From Alphaproteobacteria bacterium (lineage in GTDB: Bacteria; Pseudomonadota; Alphaproteobacteria; Rhizobiales; Beijerinckiaceae): a stretch of DNA of 61,174 nucleotides. Shown in pieces: positions 8,627-18,537 of this stretch; the first letter of the stretch is position 1; every line of letters begins with the position of its first letter. The translations under genes and the position numbers were made by a program. The stretch is from contig VGDT01000015.1 in assembly GCA_016869595.1 (NCBI GenBank), positions 1-61,174 on the forward strand, read 5' to 3'. Below the pieces are notes generated by a model, which made no database searches, had not been told where the DNA came from, and saw only the letters and a list, made by a program, of their open reading frames with translations.

Positions 8627-9700
8627 ATGGACGAGAAGCTGGAAGCCGCGGCGCTCGTTGAACAAGAGCCCAATCTTTCGATTGACGTTTTTGTTCTCGC
8701 CCGGCTCGCTGTGACGCTTGCTTTTATCGTCGGCACGCTGATGGTCGCCGCGCCTTTTCTGCCTGCGCTCACCTGGGCGCTGGTGCTGGCGGTTCTGTTC
8801 ATCGGCCCTCACCGCATGCTCGAGCGCTTCTTGCCGCCCTCAGTCGCGGCCGGCGTCTCCATGCTGATCGTCGGGCTCGTTATCGTTGCGCCGCTGCTGC
8901 TTGTGATCGAACGGCTCGTGAGCGAGGCCCTCGCAGGCGTCGACTATATTCAGAAAGCCGTGCAGCAAGGCAATTGGCAAACGATGCTCGACGCGCATCC
9001 TTGGCTCAGCCGTTTTCAAAGCTGGATCGAACGCAGATTCGATCTGCAAGCGACGTTCTCGCAGCTCGGCGCTTTCCTCACCAATATCGCCGCGAACTTT
9101 CTGCGCAGCTCGACGGGGCAAATCATAACGACTCTCCTCGCGTTTTATCTTCTGTTCTTTCTCTTGCGCGACCGCGCCGTGGCGCTTCAGACGCTCGCGC
9201 GATTGTCGCCCTTTTCCAATCTCGAAACCGGCAAGATCATCGTGCGCGTGCGCGATACGATTCACGCGATCATTTTCGGAACTCTGGCGGTCGCAGGTCT
9301 GCAGGGCCTGCTCGGCGGCTTCATGTTCTGGGCGCTCGGCTTGAATTCGCCGGTGCTGTGGGGCTTGATCATGGGCCTTGTGTCGATCGTGCCGGTGCTC
9401 GGCTCCTTCGTCGTCTGGATCCCGGCGACGGTCTACCTTTTGATCGAGGGCCGTTGGGTTGCAGCCATCATTCTCGGGCTGTGGGGCGGCGTTGTGATCG
9501 CCACCGTCGACAATTTGGTTCGACCGCTGCTCATCGGCGACAGCATGCGGCTGCATACCGTGCCGGCGTTCATCGCGATGCTGGGCGGCCTGCAATTGTT
9601 CGGCGCTTCCGGCATTGTCATCGGACCGATCGTCATGGCGCTCTGCCCCTTGTTGCTCGAATTCTGGCGTCGCCGCGTCGGACCCGATCAACCCGCTTAG
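8627..9700 (+). CDS. AI-2E family transporter
   Basis: 357 residues with a PerM/YdiK/TqsA layout: two clusters of membrane segments at the N-terminus (about 25-95), a soluble central part (110-160), then a C-terminal bundle containing LGLNSPVLWGLIMGLVSIVP near 243-262 and the terminal GASGIVIGPIVMAL segment. Family members were named for autoinducer-2 export, but most are uncharacterised and some are Na+(Li+)/H+ antiporters, so the substrate is unknown. It ends by overlapping the 3' end of addA on the other strand by 4 bases; no terminator separates the convergent genes. Confidence 0.88.
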   Translation: MDEKLEAAALVEQEPNLSIDVFVLARLAVTLAFIVGTLMVAAPFLPALTWALVLAVLFIGPHRMLERFLPPSVAAGVSMLIVGLVIVAPLLLVIERLVSEALAGVDYIQKAVQQGNWQTMLDAHPWLSRFQSWIERRFDLQATFSQLGAFLTNIAANFLRSSTGQIITTLLAFYLLFFLLRDRAVALQTLARLSPFSNLETGKIIVRVRDTIHAIIFGTLAVAGLQGLLGGFMFWALGLNSPVLWGLIMGLVSIVPVLGSFVVWIPATVYLLIEGRWVAAIILGLWGGVVIATVDNLVRPLLIGDSMRLHTVPAFIAMLGGLQLFGASGIVIGPIVMALCPLLLEFWRRRVGPDQPA

Positions 9701-12700
9701 GCTAAGGCGCTCACTTGAGCGAACTCTCGCTCAAGCGTGTCGGCGAGCGCCAATTCGTCGGCTTCGAGCACGCTGGCGTTCTGCGTGTAGATCAAAAAAC
9801 AGCGCAGCCGCTTGCCCGGAAATAGGGGCGCGATAGCGGCGCGATAGAGAGCGAGCTGTCGCAGATGCGCGCCTTCAATCCTGGCGCGCGGCCGTCCCGT
9901 CTTGAATTCGGCGATCAACGTTTCGGTCGCCGTCTCAGCAAGCCGATCGATGCGGCCTGAGACCACGGCCCCATTCTTAAGCGTCGCGACGACGTCGACC
10001 TCCGGAGTCGAATCTGGTCCAAAGAGCGGCGCGAGTCGCTGATCGGCGACGATGGCGAGCGCCGTCTGTGCAAGCGTCTCCTGCTTGTCTTCGTTCAGGA
10101 AGCCGCCGCGCGCTTTGACGAAGCGTCGCGCGGCGCTTTGACGATGATCTGGCGCGCAGGCCGGCAGATGTTGCAATAGCGCATGGATGAGACGGCCGTG
10201 CAGCAAATGTTCCGCGTCGTCTCGCTTCGCTGCGCCGCCGTCAAAGCCGATGTCAACAATGTCTGCGCCGGCGAGCGCGCTCGAGGGACGCAACGGCGGC
10301 GCCGGCGCATCTTCGCGCCGTGCTTTGGTCGTGGCGAAAGCGGGAAGTTCGGCCGCGGCCGGCGCCGGCTCGGTTCTCGGCAGATCAAAGCATCGTGGGG
10401 CCGCGCCGTGCCGCAGAACGGTCAATGTGGAATCGAGCGGGTCGGGCGCAGTCTCGCAGCTCGGTTCAAGCGCATTGCGAATGGCGTCGTACCAGCAATC
10501 CTTGGCGCGCCCATTCACGCCATGAGCGCCGCAAACATAAAGCCGCTCCTCAGCGCGCGTCATCGCGACATAGAGCAGGCGCCGGCTTTCCTCGCGCTCG
10601 CCGCGACGATGCGCATCGCGCGCCTGTCTGAGCGCGGCAGGATCGCTATCCTTGCCGAGCGACCAGAGGAGAATCGCATCGTCCGCCTCTCCGAGCGCAT
10701 AGAGCTTTGGATCATGCTTGCCCGCTGGCGCGCCGCAGGTGTCGGGCAGAAAAACGATTTTCGCCTCGAGCCCCTTCGCCGCGTGAGCAGTCATCACCCG
10801 TACGGCGCCGCCGGCCGATTCCATGTCGCGCTTGATCGAAAGATCGAGCGACTCGGCCATCGCCAAAAACGTCACAAGCGACGGCGGTTGCTCTCGTTCG
10901 AAACTCGCCGTTAGTTTCAGGAATTCATCGATTGCGTCCTCCGCTTCGCGGCCAAGTCGCGCCACAAGCTGCGCGCGCCCGCCGTCGGGCCCGAGAACAC
11001 GGCTGTAGAAATCAAAGGGGGCGAGTTCAATGGCGTCGCGTTGCAATCGCCGCAGCCGCTCGGCCGCGTGCTTGTCGCGCGCTTTTTCCGACTGCTCGAG
11101 CGCCTCGAAGAGTGAAGCGCGACGCGCCGGCGCTATCGAGATGAGATCGTCGTCGTCGAAGCCGAAGAACGGCGACTTCAGGACGCTCGCTAATGTCAGA
11201 TCGTCTTGCGTCAGCAGCGCTGCGCGTCCGAGCGCCACGAGATCATGCACGGCGATGTGCTCGGCAAGGTTGAGGCGGTCGGCGCCGGCCACGGCGATAT
11301 GCTCGCTCTTCAAGGCGCGAATGATCGCTTCAAAGAGCGGGCCGCGCTTGCGTACGAGAATTAATATGTCGCCGGCCTCGACCGGACGCAGTTCGCCGCG
11401 ATCTTCGACACATTCGCCGTTTTCCGGCGCGAGCAGCGCTCTGACTTTGCGCGCGAGCTTTTCCGCCAAAAGCTCATTGGGATCGTTAGCGTCGGCATAA
11501 TCGAGCGGCAGACGCCAATCGCTGGGCTCCTGCGCCTTTTCTGCGCCGATCGGCTCCCAAATCTCAATGAGCGCGGCGACATCGGATTTCCACGCCTCGT
11601 GCCTTGGCGCCGGCTCCTGCGGATCGAAACACAGGCCGATACGATTCTCTTCGATCGCGAAAATGGCGTCGACCGCTTGCAGCACGCCAGGCGCCGAGCG
11701 GAAGGATTGGGTGAGCCTCACCTCTTCGAAGCGACGCTCCACGACTTCGAACCTTCGGCGGAAATGGCGCCGCATGGCGTCGAATCTTTCGGGCGCCGCG
11801 CCTTGAAACGAAAAGATCGACTGCTTTTCGTCGCCAACGGCGAAGAAGCTTCGCGGCAGATGACGGCCTCTCGCCTCGCGCGCGCCGGCGCCGGCGCAAA
11901 ATTCGTCGGCGATCGCGGCCAATATATCCCACTGCGCCGAACTCGTATCCTGCGCTTCATCGAGCAGAATATGGTCAATCTGCGCGTCGAGCTTATAGAG
12001 AACCCAGGACGGACTTGAACGATAGAGCAGGCGTCGCGCGCCCTCGATCAGATCATCGTAGTCCAGCAATCCCCGACGCCTCTTGGCGTGCTCATATTCT
12101 TCCAAAATAGCGTCGCCGAGCGCATGGATCGCCAGCGCGCGATCGGCGGCGGCGGCCGCCTTGCGCTTTTCGATGAGCGGAACGAGTCTATCGCGCTCGG
12201 ACTCCATGCGCGAGAGAAGCTGTGGTTCGCGCTCGAAGAGACCACGTGTAATGATTTTCGTTTTTCCGGCGCCGCGCGGTTCGCCGTCTTTGTTGAAGAA
12301 AGCCGAGAGATAGGTTTCGATACAGTCCGGATGCGGGGCAATTGCGAAAGCGGACTCGAGCGAATTGGCGAGCTTGCAATCATTGTCAGAACCGCTGCGC
12401 AACATTCTGGCGAGCGCCGGCCACGCCGCTGGTGGTTCGCCTTGTTCTACGATCGCCGTTTCGATCTGCGCTAGAGTTTCATCTGTCGTCAAACCAAGCG
12501 TGGCGAAAGCGCGCGCTTCATAGTCGTCATGCTCGCGCAGGCGCGCGATCTTCTGGCGATGATGCAGCAATTCCTCGCAGAGCGCGTAGAACCCGGCGGC
12601 GGATGTGTCGCGCGCGACAAGCTCCAGCGCCTTTCGCAGCGATCCGCAGTCCCGCATGGCGGCGTCGAGCGCGCGGCGGCGCGCCGCCTCCATCAGCTCG

Positions 12701-13167
12701 GCGCGTTCAAGATCGTCGACGACTCGGAAGGACGCCGGAACGTTAGCTTCTAAGGGAAAGATGTGAAGCAGCTTCTCGCAGAAGGCGTGGATCGTCTGGA
12801 TCTTGAGTCCGCCGGGCGTCTCCACGGCGTGCGCAAAAAGCCGTCGCGCGAAATCAAGATCGATGCGCGACTCGACCGTCCCGCCCATCTCGGCAATTTC
12901 CTTGGCCAGCGCCGCATCGTCGAGCGTCGCCCAGCGCGCGAGCGCCTCAAAAACCCGCGAACCCATATTGGCGGCGGCAGCCTTCGTATAGGTGAGGCAG
13001 AGAATCTCCGAAGGCCGGGCGCCCGCGAGCAGCAGCCGCAAAACGCGCTGCGCGAGCACATGCGTTTTGCCGGACCCGGCATGCGCCGAAACCCACGCGG
13101 ACGCGAACGGATCGGAAGCCGTTTGCTGACGCCTGATCGTGAGGCTGCCGACCGGACGCTCGCTCAT
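9697..13167 (-). CDS. addA: Double-strand break repair helicase-nuclease AddA
   Basis: About 1156 residues. AddA is the UvrD-like helicase/nuclease subunit of the AddAB complex, which processes double-strand ends for RecA. Walker A is AHAGSGKTHVLAQR near residue 30; later come DEAQDTSSAQWDIL (motif II), FSFQGAAPERF, VMTAHAAKGLEAKIVFLPD (motif V) and YVAMTRAEERLYVCG (motif VI). The C-terminal RecB-like nuclease shows GRIDRLAETATETLIAEFKTG near 1075-1095. I place the start at ATG 13167, which forms an ATGA overlap with the addB stop; an upstream in-frame ATG at 13194 would overlap addB further and has no clear ribosome site. It is the last gene of the run starting at ahcY. Confidence 0.95.
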   Translation of the reverse strand: MSERPVGSLTIRRQQTASDPFASAWVSAHAGSGKTHVLAQRVLRLLLAGARPSEILCLTYTKAAAANMGSRVFEALARWATLDDAALAKEIAEMGGTVESRIDLDFARRLFAHAVETPGGLKIQTIHAFCEKLLHIFPLEANVPASFRVVDDLERAELMEAARRRALDAAMRDCGSLRKALELVARDTSAAGFYALCEELLHHRQKIARLREHDDYEARAFATLGLTTDETLAQIETAIVEQGEPPAAWPALARMLRSGSDNDCKLANSLESAFAIAPHPDCIETYLSAFFNKDGEPRGAGKTKIITRGLFEREPQLLSRMESERDRLVPLIEKRKAAAAADRALAIHALGDAILEEYEHAKRRRGLLDYDDLIEGARRLLYRSSPSWVLYKLDAQIDHILLDEAQDTSSAQWDILAAIADEFCAGAGAREARGRHLPRSFFAVGDEKQSIFSFQGAAPERFDAMRRHFRRRFEVVERRFEEVRLTQSFRSAPGVLQAVDAIFAIEENRIGLCFDPQEPAPRHEAWKSDVAALIEIWEPIGAEKAQEPSDWRLPLDYADANDPNELLAEKLARKVRALLAPENGECVEDRGELRPVEAGDILILVRKRGPLFEAIIRALKSEHIAVAGADRLNLAEHIAVHDLVALGRAALLTQDDLTLASVLKSPFFGFDDDDLISIAPARRASLFEALEQSEKARDKHAAERLRRLQRDAIELAPFDFYSRVLGPDGGRAQLVARLGREAEDAIDEFLKLTASFEREQPPSLVTFLAMAESLDLSIKRDMESAGGAVRVMTAHAAKGLEAKIVFLPDTCGAPAGKHDPKLYALGEADDAILLWSLGKDSDPAALRQARDAHRRGEREESRRLLYVAMTRAEERLYVCGAHGVNGRAKDCWYDAIRNALEPSCETAPDPLDSTLTVLRHGAAPRCFDLPRTEPAPAAAELPAFATTKARREDAPAPPLRPSSALAGADIVDIGFDGGAAKRDDAEHLLHGRLIHALLQHLPACAPDHRQSAARRFVKARGGFLNEDKQETLAQTALAIVADQRLAPLFGPDSTPEVDVVATLKNGAVVSGRIDRLAETATETLIAEFKTGRPRARIEGAHLRQLALYRAAIAPLFPGKRLRCFLIYTQNASVLEADELALADTLEREFAQVSALA

Positions 13168-16100
13168 GCCGGCTCTCCACCGCCGCGCGTCCATTCCTTC
13201 ACGCGCGCTAAATGATCGTAGTCACCGACATCGCTCATGAAAGCTGGATGCGGTCGCGACGCGTAAGGCATGGATTCAGCACGAAACTGCGACAAGAGCT
13301 CGCCAAGTTGCGCACGATGCGCCGCGACGATGTCTGCAAAGCGCGCGTCGGTCCATTCGAGCCACTGTGTCTTGCCGCCGTTCCTCAGCCCGATATAGGC
13401 GGCGCCGACGACTTCCCGTGCGCCGACCTTTTCGAAAGCGCCAGCCTCGATCATCGCCGCTTCCAGCGTCAACTGCGGCGACCAGCCGACTTTCACCTGC
13501 TTGTTGGAAGGCGGCGCGCCAGTCTTATAGTCGAAGACATAGGCTTGGCCCTGCAGATCTAACTCTATGCGATCCGCAATTGCAGTTAGGCGAAACGTGC
13601 TGGCGTCGGCGAGCGTCAGCGCCATTTCGCCATGTGTTTCGACGTGGATTTCGCAATTGAGCGCGCGTCGCTCCTGTTCGAAGCCGAGCGCATGATCGAG
13701 CCCGGCTTCGATACGCGGCCATTGGAAGCTCACGAAAGCGGGGTCAGACATGAAGCCATTGAGTTTCTCGCGCGCGAGATGGAGCAGAGCAGCGCGCGCG
13801 CCAGAGGGAAGCGCGCCGTGTGGATGGCGCATGACGAATTCAGCAAGCGCTTCATGTATCGCCATCCCGATTTCCCGCGCGCCTGCTTCATTTCCGATCG
13901 GCGGCAACGGTGTGAGTTTGAGAATGGATTCAGCGAAAATCGCATAGGGATCGCGCCGCAGCCGTTCGATACGGGTGACGCTCAATCGCTGCGGACGCAG
14001 CGCTAGAGGAGGGCGCGGCTGCGGCCGTTCGATCGCCATGGTCTCCTTTGGGCGATCGAGCGCGGCGGCGATCGAGAGCATGGCGTCGCCACGTTTCTTG
14101 CAGTCGTCGAAGGCGTCGCCCGCGAGCGCCGATAGGCGCGCGATGAAGCGCGAAGGAACGGTTGGCGCGCCGTCCCGTTTGATCGCGCGGCTCAGCACGA
14201 CGCGCTTTGCGCCCAGAGCCATGGTGAAATCATGGGCGCTTTGGCCGATACGACGTTCCGGCGCCATCAGGCCGAGCTGCGCGCGCATCGAGCGATTGAG
14301 AAAGGCGCCTGTGTCGGTCTGCGGCGGCCATACGCCTTCATCAAGTCCGGCAAGCAGGATGAGGTCGGCGTCGATGAGACGCGCTTCCAAAGGACCGAGA
14401 ATCTTCAGCCGTGGATGCGCGCGTCTTGGGCCACGCAGCATCGTCTCTGAGAGAATGCGATCGAAGAGCGCCGCATAGTTTTGCGCGTCAAAGCCCTCCG
14501 GCGCCTCGGCGTGAGCCAGCCGATCGAAGAGTTCGAACAACGCCGTTGCGCCTTCATCATCAAATTCTTCGGCGCCAGAGATTACGGCTTCAAACGCGGC
14601 GCGATGCGCGCGCGCGCGCGCGGACAGTGACCCCGTCGGCGCCAAGGCCGCAAAAGGCGCGAAGGCGGCGTCAACGCGCAAAAGCGCGTCTTCGATCTCG
14701 CGCCAATCGTCGTCGCTGATGCGGCGCGCCGCCGGATGCGCATGCGGCGCGCGCGCCAATTCGCGCGCCGCTACGATGCGAGGCGCCCAGCCGCCGTCAG
14801 GCTGCGCGAACGTCCGTAGCGCCCCGACCTCGATGAGCGGCGCGAGCGCTGAGACTCGCTCGCGAGAAAGTCCAAGCGCGGTCAGCGGATGCGCAAGCAG
14901 CGCCGCGACATTCACGGCGCCGGCGCGATCCGATCCGATCGTCCCGACGAGCCGCGCCAAAGCGCCGATGGACGTTCGCGCGAGCGGCATGCCGCCGGAA
15001 TCGTCGATCTCGATGTCGAAGCGTCGCAACTCCGCGCCGACGCGCCGCGCAATGAGCCGATCAGGCGTAACGAGCGCCGCCGTGCGGCCGGGCGTCTCCA
15101 GCGCCTCGCGCATGAAGAGCGCGAGCGCCAAAGCTTCGAGTCGCTCGTCTGGAGCTTCCAGCGCAATGACGCCTTCGAGCGCCTCCGCGAAGCCGCCGCC
15201 TTGCGCAACCTGATAATCGCGCCACGCTGAGGTCGCCTCAGCAGGGGCCATCGCTTGCGATACGAACGCGCGCCGCGCCGCGAGGGCAGGGGTCAGCTGC
15301 GCGAGTTCGCAGGGCTCGTCGCGCGCAGCGCCCATGGCGGTGAGCAAGCGTTTCAACATCGTCTGCGGATGGGTGAAGGCCGACTCTCTGCCTTTCTCCA
15401 TGTGACCTACGCTCGCCCAGGCGTCCGCACTCATAATTTGATCGAGACCCGGCAGAACCACTGCGCCATTGTCGAGTGAAGCGATCGTGGCGAGGAGCCG
15501 CGTCGTCGTCGGCTGCGTCCCGGTGGAGCCGAGTGCGATCACCGGCGCTGCCGGCGGAGATCGGTTGAGTTCTGTAATCTGCGCTTCGATCAAGCGCTTC
15601 TGATAGGCGCTGGCGTCGATGCGTCCGCGTTCGGCGAGAATTTGCGGCCATTCGCGCAAAGCGATCTGCAGAAATCGCGTCGTGATTGCCCAGAAATCGC
15701 TGTAAGCGTCATCGCTAAGCGTCTCGAAGGCGTCGATTGAAACATCTTCAATGTGCAATTCGTCAATGAGGGCGCCGAGGTCGGCGGCGAGCGCGTAAGC
15801 CGCCGACGGCGTGGCGGCGACAAGAAGTGGTTCGCTCTCGTGCAGATTGGGCGCGCCGGTCGCGTCGATCGAGATGATCGCGCGGCCCAGCGCCTCCGCC
15901 CATTGCAGAATGAGCTGCGACAGGAGAAGACGCCGCTCCAGCTCTTCGATCGGCGCGCCGAGCGGCGTGTCAGCAACATCAAAGTCTGCGCCGAAAAGAG
16001 CGGCGTTCTCGCGTTCCTCCAGAGCGCCGAGCGGCAGTATGCGCGGCAGCAGCGTTGCGCGCTGATCGAGCGCCTGCGCGAATTCGGCGGAGAGCGCACG

Positions 16101-16268
16101 CGCCGCGCGCTGGGTGGGCACATAGATCGTGGCGCGCGCCATCGTCAGCGGCGGCGTTTCGCGCGACAAGGCGGAAACAATTTCGCCGTTGAGCAAGGCC
16201 GAAACAAACGTTTTCAGAAATGGCGCGCCTGGCGCGATGGTGAAAAGATTGCGCCGACGAGTGAGCAT
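13164..16268 (-). CDS. addB: Double-strand break repair protein AddB
   Basis: 1034 residues, with the alphaproteobacterial AddB layout: an N-terminal inactive helicase-like region beginning RRNLFTIAPGAPFLKTF (near 4-20), a middle segment ILLAGLDEGVWPPQTDTGAF (around 630), and a C-terminal PD-(D/E)XK nuclease with AIADRIELDLQGQAYVFDYK near 895-915. Together with AddA it forms the two-nuclease resection machine that replaces RecBCD in alphaproteobacteria. The stop codon overlaps the addA start (ATGA), so the two are translationally coupled. The upstream gene murU ends 3 bases before its start. Confidence 0.93.
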   Translation of the reverse strand: MLTRRRNLFTIAPGAPFLKTFVSALLNGEIVSALSRETPPLTMARATIYVPTQRAARALSAEFAQALDQRATLLPRILPLGALEERENAALFGADFDVADTPLGAPIEELERRLLLSQLILQWAEALGRAIISIDATGAPNLHESEPLLVAATPSAAYALAADLGALIDELHIEDVSIDAFETLSDDAYSDFWAITTRFLQIALREWPQILAERGRIDASAYQKRLIEAQITELNRSPPAAPVIALGSTGTQPTTTRLLATIASLDNGAVVLPGLDQIMSADAWASVGHMEKGRESAFTHPQTMLKRLLTAMGAARDEPCELAQLTPALAARRAFVSQAMAPAEATSAWRDYQVAQGGGFAEALEGVIALEAPDERLEALALALFMREALETPGRTAALVTPDRLIARRVGAELRRFDIEIDDSGGMPLARTSIGALARLVGTIGSDRAGAVNVAALLAHPLTALGLSRERVSALAPLIEVGALRTFAQPDGGWAPRIVAARELARAPHAHPAARRISDDDWREIEDALLRVDAAFAPFAALAPTGSLSARARAHRAAFEAVISGAEEFDDEGATALFELFDRLAHAEAPEGFDAQNYAALFDRILSETMLRGPRRAHPRLKILGPLEARLIDADLILLAGLDEGVWPPQTDTGAFLNRSMRAQLGLMAPERRIGQSAHDFTMALGAKRVVLSRAIKRDGAPTVPSRFIARLSALAGDAFDDCKKRGDAMLSIAAALDRPKETMAIERPQPRPPLALRPQRLSVTRIERLRRDPYAIFAESILKLTPLPPIGNEAGAREIGMAIHEALAEFVMRHPHGALPSGARAALLHLAREKLNGFMSDPAFVSFQWPRIEAGLDHALGFEQERRALNCEIHVETHGEMALTLADASTFRLTAIADRIELDLQGQAYVFDYKTGAPPSNKQVKVGWSPQLTLEAAMIEAGAFEKVGAREVVGAAYIGLRNGGKTQWLEWTDARFADIVAAHRAQLGELLSQFRAESMPYASRPHPAFMSDVGDYDHLARVKEWTRGGGEPA

Positions 16269-16271
16269 TGC

Positions 16272-17036
16272 TCAGCCCTTGCGCGTGGCGATCGCCCGCT
16301 CGGCTTCCTCGATTGCGGCGACGGTGCCGACATGAAGCCAGAGACCGCTGGAGACGACGCCATAGAGTCGTCCCTTGCGAGCGGCCTCAAAAAAGAAGGG
16401 CGCAAGCTTGAAGACATCATCCGCGACGCCGGCAAAGAGCTGCGGCTTCATGAGTCCGACGCCGGCGTAGACATAGGGCTTCGGGCCTTTGCGTCGAATG
16501 ATGCGGCCGGCGTCATCAAGATCGAAGTCACCATCCCAGTCGACCCCGACGCTTCCCGACGTTGGCGCAAGCAGGAGCGCCGCATCCATCTTGTCTGTGT
16601 CGAAGGCTTGGGCGAGCGCGAGAATGTTGGAGCGCGCCGCGTCGATCCAGAACGCGTCGGTGTTGCAGACGAAAAAAGGATTGTCGCCGATCAGGGGGAG
16701 CGCTTTCTTGATTCCGCCGCCCTGATCCAGCAGCAGCGTGCGTTCGTCCGAAATGACGATGCGCGGTCGCGTGCGGTTCTTAAGATGCGCCTCGATTTGA
16801 TCGGCAAGATGATGGACATTGACGATCGCAGTTTCGACGCCAGCCTGCTCAAACGCGTCAAGCGCGCGGTCGAGCAGGGTGCGGCCAGCGATAGAGACGA
16901 GCGACTTCGGAATCTTGTCGGTGAGGGGCCGCATGCGCGTCCCAAGCCCGGCGGCGAACACCATGGCGACGCTCGCCGCATGCGTGAGCGCTCGCTTGTC
17001 AGGCGCCGCGAAACAAGCCGGGGATATTGGCCTCAT
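16272..17036 (-). CDS. murU: MurU-like nucleotidyltransferase (MurNAc-1-P uridylyltransferase)
   Basis: 254 residues with the sugar-nucleotidyltransferase fold: MVFAAGLGTRMRPLTDKIPK (about 25-44, nucleotide-binding loop and GxGTRxxPxT signature), DQGGGIKKALP, and NTDAFW as the metal-binding Asp block. In Pseudomonas and Caulobacter, MurU converts MurNAc-1-phosphate to UDP-MurNAc in the anabolic cell-wall recycling route that bypasses de novo MurA/MurB synthesis. Mannose-1-phosphate guanylyltransferase is the alternative annotation for this family, but the adjacent AmgK-type kinase makes MurU the better reading. The first 24 residues precede the usual start and overlap the previous gene by 38 bases, so a later start is possible. 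Confidence 0.8.
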   Translation of the reverse strand: MRPISPACFAAPDKRALTHAASVAMVFAAGLGTRMRPLTDKIPKSLVSIAGRTLLDRALDAFEQAGVETAIVNVHHLADQIEAHLKNRTRPRIVISDERTLLLDQGGGIKKALPLIGDNPFFVCNTDAFWIDAARSNILALAQAFDTDKMDAALLLAPTSGSVGVDWDGDFDLDDAGRIIRRKGPKPYVYAGVGLMKPQLFAGVADDVFKLAPFFFEAARKGRLYGVVSSGLWLHVGTVAAIEEAERAIATRKG

Positions 17037-18537
17037 ACCAAGCCCTGACGTCGGCCAGCGCCGGATGGCGGAGGCTCTTTCTAAGATAGGATTCTACGCG
17101 CGGAAGATGCGCGAGATATTGCGGCTTGCGGTCGCGCTGATCGAGCCGCGCAAAAATTCCCAGAATTTTTGTCGCACGCTGCGCCGCCAAGATCGCGTAA
17201 GCCTTGGCGAAGGCGGCCATGTCAAACTCGGAATCAGCTTCGCGACGCAGTTTGGCGTAATAAGCGAGGAGCTTCAACTCCAATTCATCGGGCGCGTCGA
17301 CGCGGGCGTCCTGCCCGAGCGAGGCCACGTCATAGGCAGGGTGGCCAAGCACGCAATCCTGAAAATCGAGGATGCCGATCCGCGCCACGCCCTTGCGCTC
17401 CGCGAGCCACAAAAGATTGGGAGAGTGATAGTCCCTCAGAGTCCAGGTGGGCGCAGCGCTTGCCACCTCGATGAGCGCCTGGCGCCAAAGGTTGAGAAAG
17501 ATAGCGCGTGCGCCGGACGAAATGGACGCTTTCAGGTGGGGGAGATACCAATCGACCGCTAACTCCACCTCGATCAGCAGCGCGTCAAGATCGTAGGGCG
17601 GGATATGGTAATTGCGGCCGCCTTCGATCGCGATCATGTCCGGCAGACGTTGCGCATGGAGATAGGCGAGCGCGCCAGCCGCTTCGAGATAGCGTTCGAC
17701 GATTGGGCCTTTCTCATCGACGACGCTTTCGCCGCCAAGATCTTCGATGATCAGCAAGCCGGCGTCGAAATCTCTGCCGTAGACTTCAGGGGCGGAAAGT
17801 CCCAGGCCGCGCAGCGCCTGTGACAATGCGACGAAAGGAACGACATTTTCCGCGAGGCGCGCGATAGCGCTGTATGATTTTCCGTAGCGGATCGGCGGCC
17901 CGTCTTGTCGCGCCGGCGAAATCATCAGTATGGCGCGTCGCCCGTCCGGTTTTTCGAGCCGTTCATAGGCGCGCGTTGAGGCGTCGCCCTGCAAGAACGA
18001 GCGCTTGGCGTCGGACCAGTCCGACTTTTGCAGAAGTTCGCGCAGCGCCTTGTGGAATGCAAGGCGCTGAACGAAAGCGCCATAGCCGGAAATTGTGAGC
18101 CGTCGCGCCTCGCGATTGTCGCCGTCGACGAAACTCAAGCGCACTTCGAGGCGATCGGGCGAGAGCGCTTCGCGGGCGCGTTCAGCCCATTCAACGAGCA
18201 CGATGGCGTCTTCAGTCGCGTCCTCCCAGCCCAATCCGTCAAGTTCCGTAGTGTTATCGAGCCGGTAGAAGTCGGCGTGGACGACGCGCTTCCCGGCGCC
18301 TTCATAAATTTGCATCAGCGTGAAGGTCGGGCTCGGCGCCTCAAGCTCAGGGTCGTCGACCAACGCGCGGATCATGGCGCGCGCAAATGTGGTCTTGCCC
18401 GCGCCGAGATCGCCCGAGAGCATGACGGCGTCGCCGCTGCGAAGAATCGTCGATAGCTCTTGCGCGAGTTCGACCGTTCCAGCTTCGCTGCCGACATCAA
18501 GGCGCCAGACTGCTTTTTGCGGAGACTCGTCGCTCAT
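16999..18537 (-). CDS. TsaE - sugar kinase (AmgK-like) fusion protein
   Basis: 512 residues that join two enzymes. Residues 1-160 are TsaE, the ATPase needed for N6-threonylcarbamoyladenosine on tRNA: Walker A SGDLGAGKTTFAR (41-53), SPTFTLMQIYE and the GWEDATEDAIVLVEWAERAR block. Residues about 185-500 are an APH-type phosphotransferase: SFLQGDASTRAYERL, the catalytic RDYHSPNLLW near 370 and the metal site GILDFQDCVLGHPAYD near 390. AmgK phosphorylates the anomeric position of MurNAc/GlcNAc, and its product is the substrate of MurU, the next gene. The fusion is a known arrangement in alphaproteobacteria. The ATG at 18537 overlaps the divL stop as ATGA. Confidence 0.9.
   Translation of the reverse strand: MSDESPQKAVWRLDVGSEAGTVELAQELSTILRSGDAVMLSGDLGAGKTTFARAMIRALVDDPELEAPSPTFTLMQIYEGAGKRVVHADFYRLDNTTELDGLGWEDATEDAIVLVEWAERAREALSPDRLEVRLSFVDGDNREARRLTISGYGAFVQRLAFHKALRELLQKSDWSDAKRSFLQGDASTRAYERLEKPDGRRAILMISPARQDGPPIRYGKSYSAIARLAENVVPFVALSQALRGLGLSAPEVYGRDFDAGLLIIEDLGGESVVDEKGPIVERYLEAAGALAYLHAQRLPDMIAIEGGRNYHIPPYDLDALLIEVELAVDWYLPHLKASISSGARAIFLNLWRQALIEVASAAPTWTLRDYHSPNLLWLAERKGVARIGILDFQDCVLGHPAYDVASLGQDARVDAPDELELKLLAYYAKLRREADSEFDMAAFAKAYAILAAQRATKILGIFARLDQRDRKPQYLAHLPRVESYLRKSLRHPALADVRAWYEANIPGLFRGA

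Noticed and set aside
15753..17048. 431-codon open frame opposite addB and murU
   Set aside because: It crosses two well-identified genes on the other strand and has no recognisable motif or ribosome site.
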